64,000 bases of DNA from JAHRAW01 sp965249835 (GTDB lineage Bacteria > Pseudomonadota > Gammaproteobacteria > Arenicellales > Poriferihabitantaceae). Positions 43,431 through 52,474 of the stretch are shown one piece after another. A program made the position numbers and the translations under genes. The notes beneath the pieces were generated by a model. The model made no database searches, was not told where the DNA came from, and saw nothing but the letters and a program-made list of their open reading frames with translations. Each line of letters opens with the position of its first letter. The first letter of the stretch is position 1. The DNA is taken from positions 62,001 to 126,000 of the forward strand of contig CBDFMY010000001.1 in the NCBI GenBank assembly GCA_965249835.1. The letters run 5' to 3'.

Positions 43431-43657
43431 AATATTTAATTGTGATTGAAGAAACCAAGACAGGCTTTTCTGCTTATTCGCCAGATATAGATGGTTGTGT
43501 TGCAACTGGCAAAACCAGAAAAGATGTGGAGAATAATATGCAACAGGCTATGGAGTTTCATTTAGAGGGGTTACGACTTGAAAAACAAACAATTCCACAT
43601 TCACATACTTACGCAAACTATTTGGAAGTAAATACAACGCCGAGTAACCCATTCTAA
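43427..43657 (+). CDS. hicB: HicB antitoxin
   Basis: A 76-aa HicB with the partial RNase H-like fold: MKYLIVIEETKTGFSAYSPD, then GCVATGKTRKDVENNMQQAM and EFHLEGL. HicB binds and neutralises HicA and in some types represses the operon; no added DNA-binding domain is seen here, so repression is doubtful. Its partner hicA is broken, so it is now an orphan antitoxin. Confidence 0.9.
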   Translation: MKYLIVIEETKTGFSAYSPDIDGCVATGKTRKDVENNMQQAMEFHLEGLRLEKQTIPHSHTYANYLEVNTTPSNPF

Positions 43658-43728
43658 CGAGCGGGTTCGTTTAGGGAGAACGCGGGAATGACGACATAGA
43701 GAGAGTGGGGCATAACGGATAGAGGTGG

Positions 43729-43802
43729 CGCGGCGGAGTTGCGAAATGACAAGGGCTAACGCTTTGGGTTGTAATAGATTCTCGCTTGCCAGCGGGAATG
43801 AC
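43729..43802 (-). repeat. Right inverted repeat flanking hicAB
   Basis: Inverted copy of the 74-bp repeat at 43050-43123. The composite continues on its left to a GCGGGAATGACG half-palindrome at 43682-43693. Nothing else resembling a mobile-element gene lies between the two copies. Confidence 0.85.
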
Positions 43803-43909
43803 CATCTGAAAGGTAGTTGGTATGCGGCGGTATTGGTTACTCTCAGCGTTTTTGTTTCTCGGTTTTCGCCTATCGGCGAAAAATACAAACTGTGTGCTTC
43901 CCGACACAT

Positions 43910-44150
43910 GGTTTACACTTTGTTCCGAAGACATGGTTTACACTTTTCCCGAGGGCATGGTTAGTACCTTCTCAGCAAATGGGTTGTCAATTGGTTCAAC
44001 TCTACACCCTTCTTCATCAAAATAGCCTAGATCATAGTCCAGGAAGCTGACCAGCCAGATCTGGTCCTCTACTTCACGGATGCCCACAAGTTGGCCAGCG
44101 AGTACCTTACTGAAACTTATGGTCTTGTGATGTATGTAGATTTTACCGTC
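43910..44150 (-). pseudogene. Remnant of an IS481/IS3-like transposase (C-terminal end) with one IS end
   Basis: The minus strand encodes the last ~70 residues of an integrase-type transposase (SFSKVLAGQLVGIREVED, WLVSFLDYDLGYF, NPFAEKV), ending at TAA 43938-43940. Past the stop are two direct repeats of ACATGGTTTACACTTT (43910-43950), which look like transposase-binding sites of the IS end. The 5' three quarters of the element are gone, replaced from about 44150 by a repeat (CCCGCATATCATTTCCG) also seen at 42817. This fills most of the 633-nt gene-free stretch 43658-44290. Confidence 0.72.
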
Positions 44151-44290
44151 TCTGCTCCCCGCATATCATTTCCGACCATCACCTCCCGCGGCATCAAAGC
44201 GTCTGGATCCCCGCTTTCGCGGGAACAACGAAGAGAGAATAGCCGCCCCTCGCCGCCGAAAATTTGTTAACATAACGACACAACAAAACC

Positions 44291-46054
44291 ATGCCCGATT
44301 GGGCGATTGATGATGAGCGGAGAATCATGAGCGCGCCGCGAAATAACCCGCCGCAGGTTGCGATGAAACGCCGCCACCCCGGTCGTAGCAAGAAAAAAAC
44401 CAATCCGCGTCCGAAGGGACGGCAGGTGGATGCCGCGGCGCGTGCGCAGGTGCAGGCGTTGTTGTCCGATGCGTTTGGCGATGATGCGGTGCAACGCGAC
44501 CGGTTGATTGAGTATTTGCATCTGATTCAAGACCGCCACGGTTGTTTGTCGAGCGCACACCTCGCCGCGCTGGCGGAGATAATGAAATTGTCCATGACCG
44601 AGGTGTATGAGGTCGCCACATTTTACGCGCACTTCGACATCGTTAAGGAGGGCGAGGCGAAACCGCCGGCCACGACTATTCGAGTATGCGACAGTATCGC
44701 CTGTCAACTGGCGGGGGCGGAGGAGTTGATTGCGCAGTTGAATGCGGCGAAGCCGGCGGACACGCGGGTTGTGCGTGCGCCGTGCATGGGACGATGCGAG
44801 ACTGCGCCGGTTGCCGAGGTCGGGCATTTTCATGCTTGTCATGCGACCAAAGAAAGCGTGCTTGAGGCGGTGAGCAGTGGAAACACGCACGCGCAGATTC
44901 CGAAGTTCATTGACTTTGCGGCGTATAAAAAAGATGGCGGTTATCAGTTGCTGGCCGATTGCGTGAAAGGGAAACACACCGCCGAAAAAATTATTTCAAC
45001 GCTGGATGATTCCGCATTGCGCGGACTCGGCGGCGCCGGATTTCCGGCCGGTCGCAAGTGGCGTATCGTGCGCGATTATGACGCGCCGCGTTTGATGGCG
45101 GTGAATGCCGACGAAGGCGAGCCCGGCACTTTCAAGGATCGTCATTATTTGGAAACCGATCCGCATCGTTTCATTGAAGGAATGTTGATCGCGGCGTGGG
45201 CGGTGGGCACGGAAAAATGTTATGTCTATGTGCGCGACGAATATCCGGCGGTGCGCGCGATTTTGCATGCCGAGTTGGAAAAAGTTCGCGCCGCGGGTTT
45301 GGCAAAACACACCGAGTTGATTATCCGCCGTGGTGCCGGCGCGTATATTTGCGGCGAGGAATCGGCGATGATCGAATCCATCGAAGGCAAACGCGGACTG
45401 CCGCGCAACCGCCCGCCATTTGTCGCCGAAGTTGGTTTGTTTGGTCGCCCGACTCTGGAACACAATGTGGAAACATTGCACTGGGTGCGCGACATCGTCG
45501 AGAAAGGCGCGGACTGGTTCGCTGACGCCGGACGCAACGGACGAAAAGGTTGGCGAAGTTTTTCGGTGTCCGGACGAGTCAAAAATCCCGGCGTGAAACT
45601 CGCCCCGGCCGGCCTCAGTGCCAACCAATTGATCGAAGAGTATTGCGGCGGCATGAGCGATGGTCACGCGTTCAAAGCCTATCTCCCCGGCGGCGCATCC
45701 GGCGGAATCCTGCCGGCATCATTAGCCGACATCCCGCTCGATTTTGACACCTTGCAAGAACACGGTTGCTTCATCGGCTCCGCCGCCATCGTGATTTTCA
45801 GCGACCACGACAACATGAAAGAGGTCGCGTTGAACTTGATGCGATTTTTTGAAGATGAAAGTTGCGGACAATGCACGCCGTGCCGGGTCGGCACCGAAAA
45901 GGCGGTCAAGATCATGACCAAACCAAAATGGGACATTGGCTTGCTCGCCGAACTCAGCACGGTCATGGCCGATGCGTCCATTTGCGGTTTGGGACAAGCC
46001 GCCGGCAACCCGATAAACTGTGTTTTGAAATATTTTCCGGAGGATTTGGAGTGA
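44291..46054 (+). CDS. fdsB: NAD-dependent formate dehydrogenase beta subunit, NuoE-NuoF fusion
   Basis: A 587-aa diaphorase subunit carrying electrons from the formate-oxidising subunit to NAD+. Residues ~45-190 are a NuoE/FdsG thioredoxin-like domain with [2Fe-2S] ligands Cys133, Cys138, Cys165 and Cys169. The rest is NuoF/FdsB: GLGGAGFPAGRKW and NADEGEPGTFKDRH bind FMN/NADH, and CGQCTPCRVG plus ICGLG hold a [4Fe-4S] cluster. The first ~40 basic residues are likely extra; ATG at 44327 is an alternative start. The alpha subunit lies 1.6 kb downstream, beyond an inserted R-M pair. Confidence 0.9.
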   Translation: MPDWAIDDERRIMSAPRNNPPQVAMKRRHPGRSKKKTNPRPKGRQVDAAARAQVQALLSDAFGDDAVQRDRLIEYLHLIQDRHGCLSSAHLAALAEIMKLSMTEVYEVATFYAHFDIVKEGEAKPPATTIRVCDSIACQLAGAEELIAQLNAAKPADTRVVRAPCMGRCETAPVAEVGHFHACHATKESVLEAVSSGNTHAQIPKFIDFAAYKKDGGYQLLADCVKGKHTAEKIISTLDDSALRGLGGAGFPAGRKWRIVRDYDAPRLMAVNADEGEPGTFKDRHYLETDPHRFIEGMLIAAWAVGTEKCYVYVRDEYPAVRAILHAELEKVRAAGLAKHTELIIRRGAGAYICGEESAMIESIEGKRGLPRNRPPFVAEVGLFGRPTLEHNVETLHWVRDIVEKGADWFADAGRNGRKGWRSFSVSGRVKNPGVKLAPAGLSANQLIEEYCGGMSDGHAFKAYLPGGASGGILPASLADIPLDFDTLQEHGCFIGSAAIVIFSDHDNMKEVALNLMRFFEDESCGQCTPCRVGTEKAVKIMTKPKWDIGLLAELSTVMADASICGLGQAAGNPINCVLKYFPEDLE

Positions 46055-46968
46055 ATTCAAAGCCATCAAAAAGAAGTTTTGCCATGCGTGGCGGAAAAAA
46101 GATCTATGAAGGTTTTAACGCCGAACGCAAAGTTAAAAACCGTAAAATCAAAGAGCGAAAGCGTTTGGGTTATGAGGCGTTTGCGAAAGAATTTCCGCGC
46201 GAGAATAACGAACTGCCAGAGCAATATACCAATAAAATACTCCGCGGCAACAGCGAACAACTGTTGCAGAAATTGCCCGACAACTGCATTGATATTGTAG
46301 TCACTTCCCCGCCGTATAACTTTGGACTGGATTACAGCGGGCATGTCGATACCGATACATGGCATGCCTATTTCGACAAACTTTTCGAGGTGTTTGATGA
46401 ATGTATTCGGGTGGTAAAGCACGGTGGACGAATCGTTGTTAATGTGTCACCATTGTTCTCGGATTACATTCCAACCCATCACATTATCAGCAAGTTTTTC
46501 ATTGACAAAGGGCTGATTTGGAAAGGCGAAATTTTATGGGAAAAGAACAACTACAATTGCAAATACACCGCATGGGGAAGTTGGAGCAGCCCGGCCAGCC
46601 CGTATCTTAAATACACATGGGAATTTTTGGAGGTTTTTTGCAAAGGCGACTTAAAAAAATGTGGCTCCAAAGAAAACAACGATATCAGCGATGATGAGTT
46701 TAAAAGTTGGGTGAATGCGAAATGGTCAATTGCCCCCGAACATAAAATGAAACAATATAGACACCCAGCGATGTTTCCTGAGCAACTTGTGATGCGGGCA
46801 TTAAAGTTGTTTAGTTTTCGCGGTGATGTGGTGCTCGATCCGTTTAACGGTGCTGGCACGACCACATTAGTCGCCCATAAATTTGGCAGGAAATATCTCG
46901 GCATAGATTGCTCGAACGAATACTGCAAAACTGCCGAACAACGAATCGCAGAAAACTTGGGTACATGA
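46051..46968 (+). CDS. Type II DNA methyltransferase (N4-cytosine or N6-adenine, beta class)
   Basis: A 305-aa amino-methyltransferase. Catalytic motif IV TSPPYNFGLDYSG comes before the SAM motif FNGAGTTTLVAH (around residues 268-280), the order of the beta class. The Ser-Pro-Pro-Tyr form leans to N4-cytosine but does not exclude N6-adenine. I place the start at GTG 46051, overlapping the formate dehydrogenase stop by 4 nt (GTGA); ATG 46084 is an alternative. It overlaps the restriction enzyme by 4 nt. The pair is AT-richer than the flanking formate dehydrogenase genes. Confidence 0.87.
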   Translation: MNSKPSKRSFAMRGGKKIYEGFNAERKVKNRKIKERKRLGYEAFAKEFPRENNELPEQYTNKILRGNSEQLLQKLPDNCIDIVVTSPPYNFGLDYSGHVDTDTWHAYFDKLFEVFDECIRVVKHGGRIVVNVSPLFSDYIPTHHIISKFFIDKGLIWKGEILWEKNNYNCKYTAWGSWSSPASPYLKYTWEFLEVFCKGDLKKCGSKENNDISDDEFKSWVNAKWSIAPEHKMKQYRHPAMFPEQLVMRALKLFSFRGDVVLDPFNGAGTTTLVAHKFGRKYLGIDCSNEYCKTAEQRIAENLGT

Positions 46969-47669
46969 AAATGACAATTTCAGAACAATTGAAACAAATC
47001 ATCAGTGATTACGATGCAGTTATAAAAGTTATTGATAAAGATGCACGGGAAAGCGAAGATCGTGCATACGGTGGATTCGTCCGCATGGCGAAGGGACGGT
47101 TGCAAGAGCACATCAGCGAAAACATTGCGCGTATTGCGTGGCAAAACATCGGCGGTAATCCTGATAATTTGGAGATTAACTCCAAGAAAGTTTCTATACC
47201 GATGAAACCATCGTACCTCAATCGAATAAAAGATGATGAAGTGGTAAATCACATCAAGAAAAATATAGTTAACTATGTTTATAAACTTTCGGTTGATAAG
47301 CATATTTATGTCAATAAAAAATTTGTGATTGGCATAGAGTGCAAAGCGTTTGCCGAGAATGCAATGATTAAGCGCATCTTGATAGATTTCGATTTACTGC
47401 AGACCCAATACCCGAATTTATCTTGTTATTTATTTCAGTTAGAAAGCCAACTCGGCGGGGATTATAGCGAATTGACAAAACCAATCTACGGAAGCTATTC
47501 GACGCGAACTTTGCAATCATATTTTTCATGCGAATTAAACATCATCACACTATTGCAAGGTGAAAGGAATATTAATCGTCCAATACACAAAAACTTCAAA
47601 TCATTAAGGTTGGAACAGCTATCGGATGCAATGGAAATTCTGGCGGAAGACATGAAACGTTTTCACTAA
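46965..47669 (+). CDS. Type II restriction endonuclease, candidate partner of the methyltransferase
   Basis: A 234-aa protein. FVIGIECKAFAEN (about residues 116-128) fits the ExK end of a PD-(D/E)xK nuclease, and the LSCYLFQLESQLGGDYSEL segment recurs in some type II enzymes as I recall them. Direct coupling to a methyltransferase by a 4-nt overlap is the main argument. The recognition site cannot be predicted. The start at ATG 46965 is chosen over the upstream extension because of the overlap. A 23-nt gap then leads to the formate dehydrogenase alpha gene. Confidence 0.78.
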   Translation: MKMTISEQLKQIISDYDAVIKVIDKDARESEDRAYGGFVRMAKGRLQEHISENIARIAWQNIGGNPDNLEINSKKVSIPMKPSYLNRIKDDEVVNHIKKNIVNYVYKLSVDKHIYVNKKFVIGIECKAFAENAMIKRILIDFDLLQTQYPNLSCYLFQLESQLGGDYSELTKPIYGSYSTRTLQSYFSCELNIITLLQGERNINRPIHKNFKSLRLEQLSDAMEILAEDMKRFH

Positions 47670-47692
47670 AAAATTTAACGAGATAATTAACA

Positions 47693-50464
47693 GTGAATAA
47701 TACGATCACTTTCACTCTCGACGGCAAGCCGGTCGAAGCCTGCGCCGGTGAATCCATCTGGCAGGGGGCGCAGCGCAGCGGCGTGGAAATTCCGCATTTG
47801 TGTTACGCGCCGCAGCCGGATTATCGCGCCGATGGTAACTGTCGCGTGTGCATGGTGGAGATTGAGGGCGAACGCGTGTTGGCGGCGTCTTGCTTGCGTA
47901 AGCCGAGCGAAGGCATGGTGGTTTCCACGACCAGCGCGCGCGCGAAAAAATCTCGCGACACGGTGATGGAATTGTTACTGACCGATCAGCCAACCCGCGA
48001 AGTTGCGCACGAACACGACTCGCGCCTGTGGCAATGGGCCGATGCGATGGCGGTGCACGGCAGTCGGTTTGAAGCACGCGCCGCGCCCGACATTCCGGCC
48101 GCGGATGCCAGTCATCCAGCCATGCACGTTGCCCTGGATGCCTGTATTCAATGTAACCTGTGTGTAAGAGCATGTCGTGAAGTGCAGGTTAATGATGTGA
48201 TTGGCATGGCTTTTCGCGGACACAATTCGAAGATTGTTTTTGATATGGATGATGCCATGGGCGCCAGCACCTGCGTGGCTTGTGGCGAATGTGTTCAGGC
48301 CTGTCCAACGGGCGCGCTCATGGAAGCCACTTTGGTGGATGAAAATGGCGTAGGGAAGTTTGATTCACTGGCTGACCCACTGACCGAGACTGACAGTGTT
48401 TGTCCCTATTGCGGCGTTGGTTGTCAGATCACTTATCAAGTTGCGGACAATGAAATAGTCGCGGTTCAGGGCAAGCACGGGCCGGCCAACCGCAATCGGC
48501 TATGCGTTAAAGGTCGCTTCGGTTTTGACTATGTGAAACATCCGCATCGGTTGACCAAACCGCTTATCCGTGTGGATAAAAACAACAAGGTCGGGGATAT
48601 CGACCTCGATCCTGCCAATCCTTTGTCGCATTTTCGGGAAGCGAGTTGGCAAGAAGCACTGGATTTTGCCGCTGGCGGATTGAAAAAAATCCGTGATGGA
48701 CATGACAACGGCGGCAATGCTTTGGCGGGTTTTGGTTCGGCGAAATGCACCAATGAAGAAGCCTATATTTTTCAAAAACTGGTACGCACTGGTTTTGGCA
48801 CCAATAATGTCGATCACTGCACCCGGCTTTGTCATGCGTCATCGGTCGCCGCGCTATTGGAAGGCGTCGGTTCGGGCGCGGTATCGGCGCCCTTTAATGC
48901 AGTTGAAGATGCGGATTGTGTGCTTGTGATCGGTGCAAATCCGGTAGGCAATCACCCGGTAGCGGCGACCTTTTTCAAGCAGGCGGCGAAACACGGCACA
49001 TTAATCGTAATGGACCCCCGAGGCACCGCTTTAAAACGACACGCGACTCATATGTTGCAGTTTAATCCCGGCACTGATGTGGCACTGCTCAATGGAATTC
49101 TCCACACCATCATCGAAGAAAATCTATACGATCAACATTATGTCGAGCAACATACCGAAGGGTTTGAAAACCTAAAGAAACATATCGCAGATTTCCCCCC
49201 GGAAAAGATGCAATCGATTTGTGGCATTGATGCGGAAACTTTGCGCCTGGTCGCCCGCACTTTTTCAAAAGCCAAAGCTGCGATAATTTTCTGGGGCATG
49301 GGCATTTCTCAGCATGTTCACGGCACCGACAATGCGCGCTGCCTGATCGCGCTTTCCTTGATCACCGGCCAGATCGGTCGGCCCGGCACCGGGCTACATC
49401 CATTGCGCGGCCAAAATAATGTGCAGGGGGCTTCGGATGCGGGTTTGATTCCGATGATGTTGCCGGATTATCAGTTGGTTGAGGTGGATAATCTGCGTGC
49501 GCGCTTCGAGGATGCCTGGGGTGCGAAACTGGCGCCTCAGGCCGGATTGACCGTGGTAGAGATTATGGATGCCATTCACGATGACAAAATATCGGGCATG
49601 TACATCATGGGGGAAAACCCGGCGATGTCCGATCCCGATGTGCAACACGCCAGGGATGCATTGGCGAAACTGGATCATCTGGTGGTGCAGGATTTGTTTT
49701 TAACCGAAACTGCGTTTTATGCGGATGTTGTCCTGCCCGCATCCGCATGGCCGGAAAAAGACGGCACGGTGACCAATACCAACCGCCAGGTGCAGATGGG
49801 TCGAAGCGCGTTAGAACTCCCCGGAGATACCCGCCAGGATTGGTGGATTACTCAGGAAATCGCAAAACGTCTTGATCTGGATTGGAACTATTCCCATCCA
49901 AGAGATATTTTTGCGGAAATGACCGGGGTGATGCCGTCATTGAATAACATTAGCTGGGATCGCCTGGTAGCGGAAAGCGCGGTCACCTACCCGTGCGATG
50001 CAGCGGACAAACCAGGCAATGATATTGTATTTGAAAATGGTTTTCCTACGGCGAATAAACGCGGAAAGCTTATTGCGGTGAATCTGGTTTCGCCGGACGA
50101 ATTGCCGGACGATGAATACCCAATGATCCTGTCCACCGGGCGGCAACTGGAACACTGGCACACCGGCTCCATGACCCGCCGCACCAGAGTACTGGACCAG
50201 ATTGAACCCGAAGCGATTGCCTCGATTTCGCCTCAGGCACTGCGTAATCTGAAGGTTGCACCGGGCGCAAAAATCAGAGTTTCGACACGCCGGGGTGTCA
50301 TCGAATTAATTGCCAGAGCGGATACCGCTGTGCCCGACAACATGATTTTTATTCCATTTTGCTATGCCGAAGCGGCCGCCAATACACTGACCAATCCCGC
50401 TTTGGATCCAGTCGGAAAAATCCCCGAGTTCAAGTTTTGCGCGGCACGGGTGGAGGCGGCGTGA
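47693..50464 (+). CDS. fdsA: Formate dehydrogenase alpha subunit (molybdopterin, NAD-linked type)
   Basis: A 923-aa enzyme oxidising formate to CO2. Order of parts: N-terminal [2Fe-2S] ferredoxin domain (CRVCMVEIEGERVLAASC), a His/Cys cluster region, two [4Fe-4S] motifs (CIQCNLCVRACREV, CVACGECVQACPTG), then the molybdopterin domain beginning VCPYCGVGCQI. The Mo ligand is Cys380 in TRLCHASS, not selenocysteine. The start is GTG. Because it has ferredoxin-type domains but lacks the proton-pump context, it is formate dehydrogenase and not NuoG. It works with the NuoEF-type subunit upstream; an fdhD/fdsC maturation gene is not in the window. Confidence 0.93.
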   Translation: MNNTITFTLDGKPVEACAGESIWQGAQRSGVEIPHLCYAPQPDYRADGNCRVCMVEIEGERVLAASCLRKPSEGMVVSTTSARAKKSRDTVMELLLTDQPTREVAHEHDSRLWQWADAMAVHGSRFEARAAPDIPAADASHPAMHVALDACIQCNLCVRACREVQVNDVIGMAFRGHNSKIVFDMDDAMGASTCVACGECVQACPTGALMEATLVDENGVGKFDSLADPLTETDSVCPYCGVGCQITYQVADNEIVAVQGKHGPANRNRLCVKGRFGFDYVKHPHRLTKPLIRVDKNNKVGDIDLDPANPLSHFREASWQEALDFAAGGLKKIRDGHDNGGNALAGFGSAKCTNEEAYIFQKLVRTGFGTNNVDHCTRLCHASSVAALLEGVGSGAVSAPFNAVEDADCVLVIGANPVGNHPVAATFFKQAAKHGTLIVMDPRGTALKRHATHMLQFNPGTDVALLNGILHTIIEENLYDQHYVEQHTEGFENLKKHIADFPPEKMQSICGIDAETLRLVARTFSKAKAAIIFWGMGISQHVHGTDNARCLIALSLITGQIGRPGTGLHPLRGQNNVQGASDAGLIPMMLPDYQLVEVDNLRARFEDAWGAKLAPQAGLTVVEIMDAIHDDKISGMYIMGENPAMSDPDVQHARDALAKLDHLVVQDLFLTETAFYADVVLPASAWPEKDGTVTNTNRQVQMGRSALELPGDTRQDWWITQEIAKRLDLDWNYSHPRDIFAEMTGVMPSLNNISWDRLVAESAVTYPCDAADKPGNDIVFENGFPTANKRGKLIAVNLVSPDELPDDEYPMILSTGRQLEHWHTGSMTRRTRVLDQIEPEAIASISPQALRNLKVAPGAKIRVSTRRGVIELIARADTAVPDNMIFIPFCYAEAAANTLTNPALDPVGKIPEFKFCAARVEAA

Positions 50465-50555
50465 TTTCGCAATTTATCACTCCGCCTTGGAGCGGGGGTC
50501 AAGCGCAGCCCGTTTGGTGTGGGTAAACTATGAGTTGTGTAACCCGGCGGGCAGC

Positions 50556-51581
50556 ATGAAATCAAGCATGAAAGCGATTCTGCTGAATGGTTTTGGCGGC
50601 GCGGAAATGATGGTTTTCGGTGATGCCGAACGGCCGTCTCCCAACGCCGGGCAAATCTTAATCAAGGTCGCGGCGACCTCGGTCAACCGCCCCGATGTAA
50701 TCCAACGCCAGGGAAACTATGCGCCGCCCAAAGGCGAGTCGGACATCCTCGGTTTGGAAGTGGCAGGCACCGTGGAAGCGCTCGGTGCGCAAGTGACGCA
50801 GTGGAAAATTGGCGAGCGGGTGATGGCCCTGATCGGCGGCGGATACGCCGAATATGCAGTCGCCTATGCCGATCATGCCATGGTCATTCCCGAGAACATG
50901 GATTTCAACCAGGCCGCTTGCGTGTGCGAAACCTACCTGACCGCGTACCTGAATCTGTTTATGATTGCCGGGCTGGGGCGAGATCAATCGGTCGGCCAGT
51001 CAACCGGCCAGCCGGTCAATCAATCCGTATTGCTTCATGGCGGTGGCGGCGGTGTCAATACCGCCGCCATTCAGCTATGCAAACAGTTGGCACCGGATAC
51101 CGAGGTTATCGTGACCGCCTCCAGTGGAAAAGTTGAACGGGTGAAACAGCTCGGCGTCGATTACGTGATTGATTATCAGAACGAATCATTCGCGGATAAA
51201 GTTAAGGAAATTACCGACCAGCGCGGCGCGGATGTCATCCTCGATCACATCGGCGGCGCGTATCTCAAACCGAATATGCAATGCCTCGCGGTTGGCGGCA
51301 CGCTGATGCTGATTGGCGTGATGGGCGGCGGCGTCGCCGAACTCAATCTGGCGCGCGCCATGGTCAAGCGCCAGCGCATCATCGGCTCGGTTTTGCGCTC
51401 GCGCCCGCGCGCCGAGAAAGCCGCCCTCATCGCGGCGTTCGCCAAAACGGTGTTGCCGTTGATGGCGGACGGCAAAATCGCGCCCGTGATCTCCGCAGTC
51501 TATCCGTTAGCAAAAGCCGCCGCCGCCCACCGCGCGATGGAAGCCAGCAGTCATTTTGGGAAAATTATCTTGACGATGTGA
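50556..51581 (+). CDS. NAD(P)H:quinone oxidoreductase, zinc-free MDR family
   Basis: A 341-aa medium-chain reductase of the QOR/PIG3 type: MKAILLNGFGGAEMM, SVNRPDVIQRQGNYAPPKGE and LGLEVAGTVEALG, then a Rossmann part with GGGGGVNTAAIQL. No zinc ligands are seen. A Gln/Ser-rich insert (SVGQSTGQPVNQS, about residues 148-161) interrupts the loop before the nucleotide motif, from a short base-level repeat. ATG 50568 is an alternative start. It follows fdsA by 91 nt and may be independent of it. Confidence 0.88.
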   Translation: MKSSMKAILLNGFGGAEMMVFGDAERPSPNAGQILIKVAATSVNRPDVIQRQGNYAPPKGESDILGLEVAGTVEALGAQVTQWKIGERVMALIGGGYAEYAVAYADHAMVIPENMDFNQAACVCETYLTAYLNLFMIAGLGRDQSVGQSTGQPVNQSVLLHGGGGGVNTAAIQLCKQLAPDTEVIVTASSGKVERVKQLGVDYVIDYQNESFADKVKEITDQRGADVILDHIGGAYLKPNMQCLAVGGTLMLIGVMGGGVAELNLARAMVKRQRIIGSVLRSRPRAEKAALIAAFAKTVLPLMADGKIAPVISAVYPLAKAAAAHRAMEASSHFGKIILTM

Positions 51582-51589
51582 CAATTATT

Positions 51590-52369
51590 ATGAACACGCT
51601 TGTTTTTGACATTGAAACTGTGCCGGATACCATCGCCGGTGGTCGTCTTTATGATCTGGATGGTTTGTCCGAGGAGGATATCGCTCGGGCGATGTTCACT
51701 CGTCGCATTCAAAAAACCGGCGGTTCGGATTTTTTACCGCCGCACATGCATCGAATCGTGGCGATATCGGCGGTGTTGCGACGAGGCGATTCGATCAATG
51801 TTTGGTCGTTGGGTGACAAGGATTCGCCGGAGGCGGAATTGATTACCCGTTTCTACGATGGGCTCGAACGCTACACTCCGACGTTGGTGAGTTGGAACGG
51901 CAACGGCTTTGATTTACCGGTGTTGCATTATCGCTCGTTGCTTCACGGCGTAACCGCGAGGCGTTATTGGGAGTCCGGCGATGACGATCGCGATTTTCGC
52001 TACAACAATTATCTCAACCGTTACCACTGGCGCCACATTGATTTGATGGATGTGCTCGCCGGATTTTCCCCACGCGCTTTTGCACCGCTTGATGAAATCG
52101 CCGTGATGCTTGGTTTCCCGGGCAAACTTGGAATGAGCGGGGCAGATGTGTGGGATGTTTTTCTGGCGGGCGAGATTGGGAAAATTCGCGAGTATTGTGA
52201 AACCGATGTGGTTAATACTTTTTTGGTTTATCTCAAGTGGGAAGTGGTGCGAGGCACGCTGAGCCCGGAGCAGTTCGATCAGGAATGTGAACTCGTCAGG
52301 GCGTGGCTTAAGCAATCCGGACAGGAACATTTCCGTAAGTTTGTTGAGGTATGGGAGCAAGCCGGATAA
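51590..52369 (+). CDS. Predicted 3'-5' exonuclease, PolB-like DEDD family
   Basis: A 259-aa nuclease of the predicted PolB-like 3'-5' exonuclease family. The DEDD residues are Asp and Glu in LVFDIETVPD, Asp in LVSWNGNGFDLPVL, and the final Asp in YCETDVVNTFLVY. Substrate (DNA or RNA) not established. ATG 51590 gives the motif within the first ten residues, as usual; the upstream open frame is a shadow of the reductase gene. It lies 8 nt after the reductase. Confidence 0.88.
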   Translation: MNTLVFDIETVPDTIAGGRLYDLDGLSEEDIARAMFTRRIQKTGGSDFLPPHMHRIVAISAVLRRGDSINVWSLGDKDSPEAELITRFYDGLERYTPTLVSWNGNGFDLPVLHYRSLLHGVTARRYWESGDDDRDFRYNNYLNRYHWRHIDLMDVLAGFSPRAFAPLDEIAVMLGFPGKLGMSGADVWDVFLAGEIGKIREYCETDVVNTFLVYLKWEVVRGTLSPEQFDQECELVRAWLKQSGQEHFRKFVEVWEQAG

Positions 52370-52370
52370 A

Positions 52371-52468
52371 TGACGCATTGCACTTGCCTTTTCGTCGCCA
52401 TGCGGCGTTGCGCATCGTCACTCCCCCGCTTCTCGTGCGCCTTGCCTATCAACGAAAACAAGCGCAAT
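52371..52468. repeat. ~100-bp structured intergenic repeat (copy A)
   Basis: It begins TGACGCATTGCACTTGCC and ends near CGAAAACAAGCGCAA, the ends being loosely inverted. A related and longer copy lies at 57035-57213, sharing the TTGCCT, GCCATG, GTTGCGC and CTCG-GCGCCTTGCCT blocks. It fills the gap between the exonuclease and rne 3' ends, where it may act in transcript termination. Confidence 0.6.
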
Positions 52469-52474
52469 CGTTAA

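Noticed and set aside
45862..46050. N-terminal extension of the type II methyltransferase
   Set aside because: It is a shadow of the formate dehydrogenase beta-subunit 3' end; the GTG at 46051 fits the overlap pattern.
47693..50464. NADH dehydrogenase subunit NuoG with upstream NuoEF
   Set aside because: The Mo-ligand cysteine context (TRLCHASS), full molybdopterin domains and absence of other nuo genes fit formate dehydrogenase.
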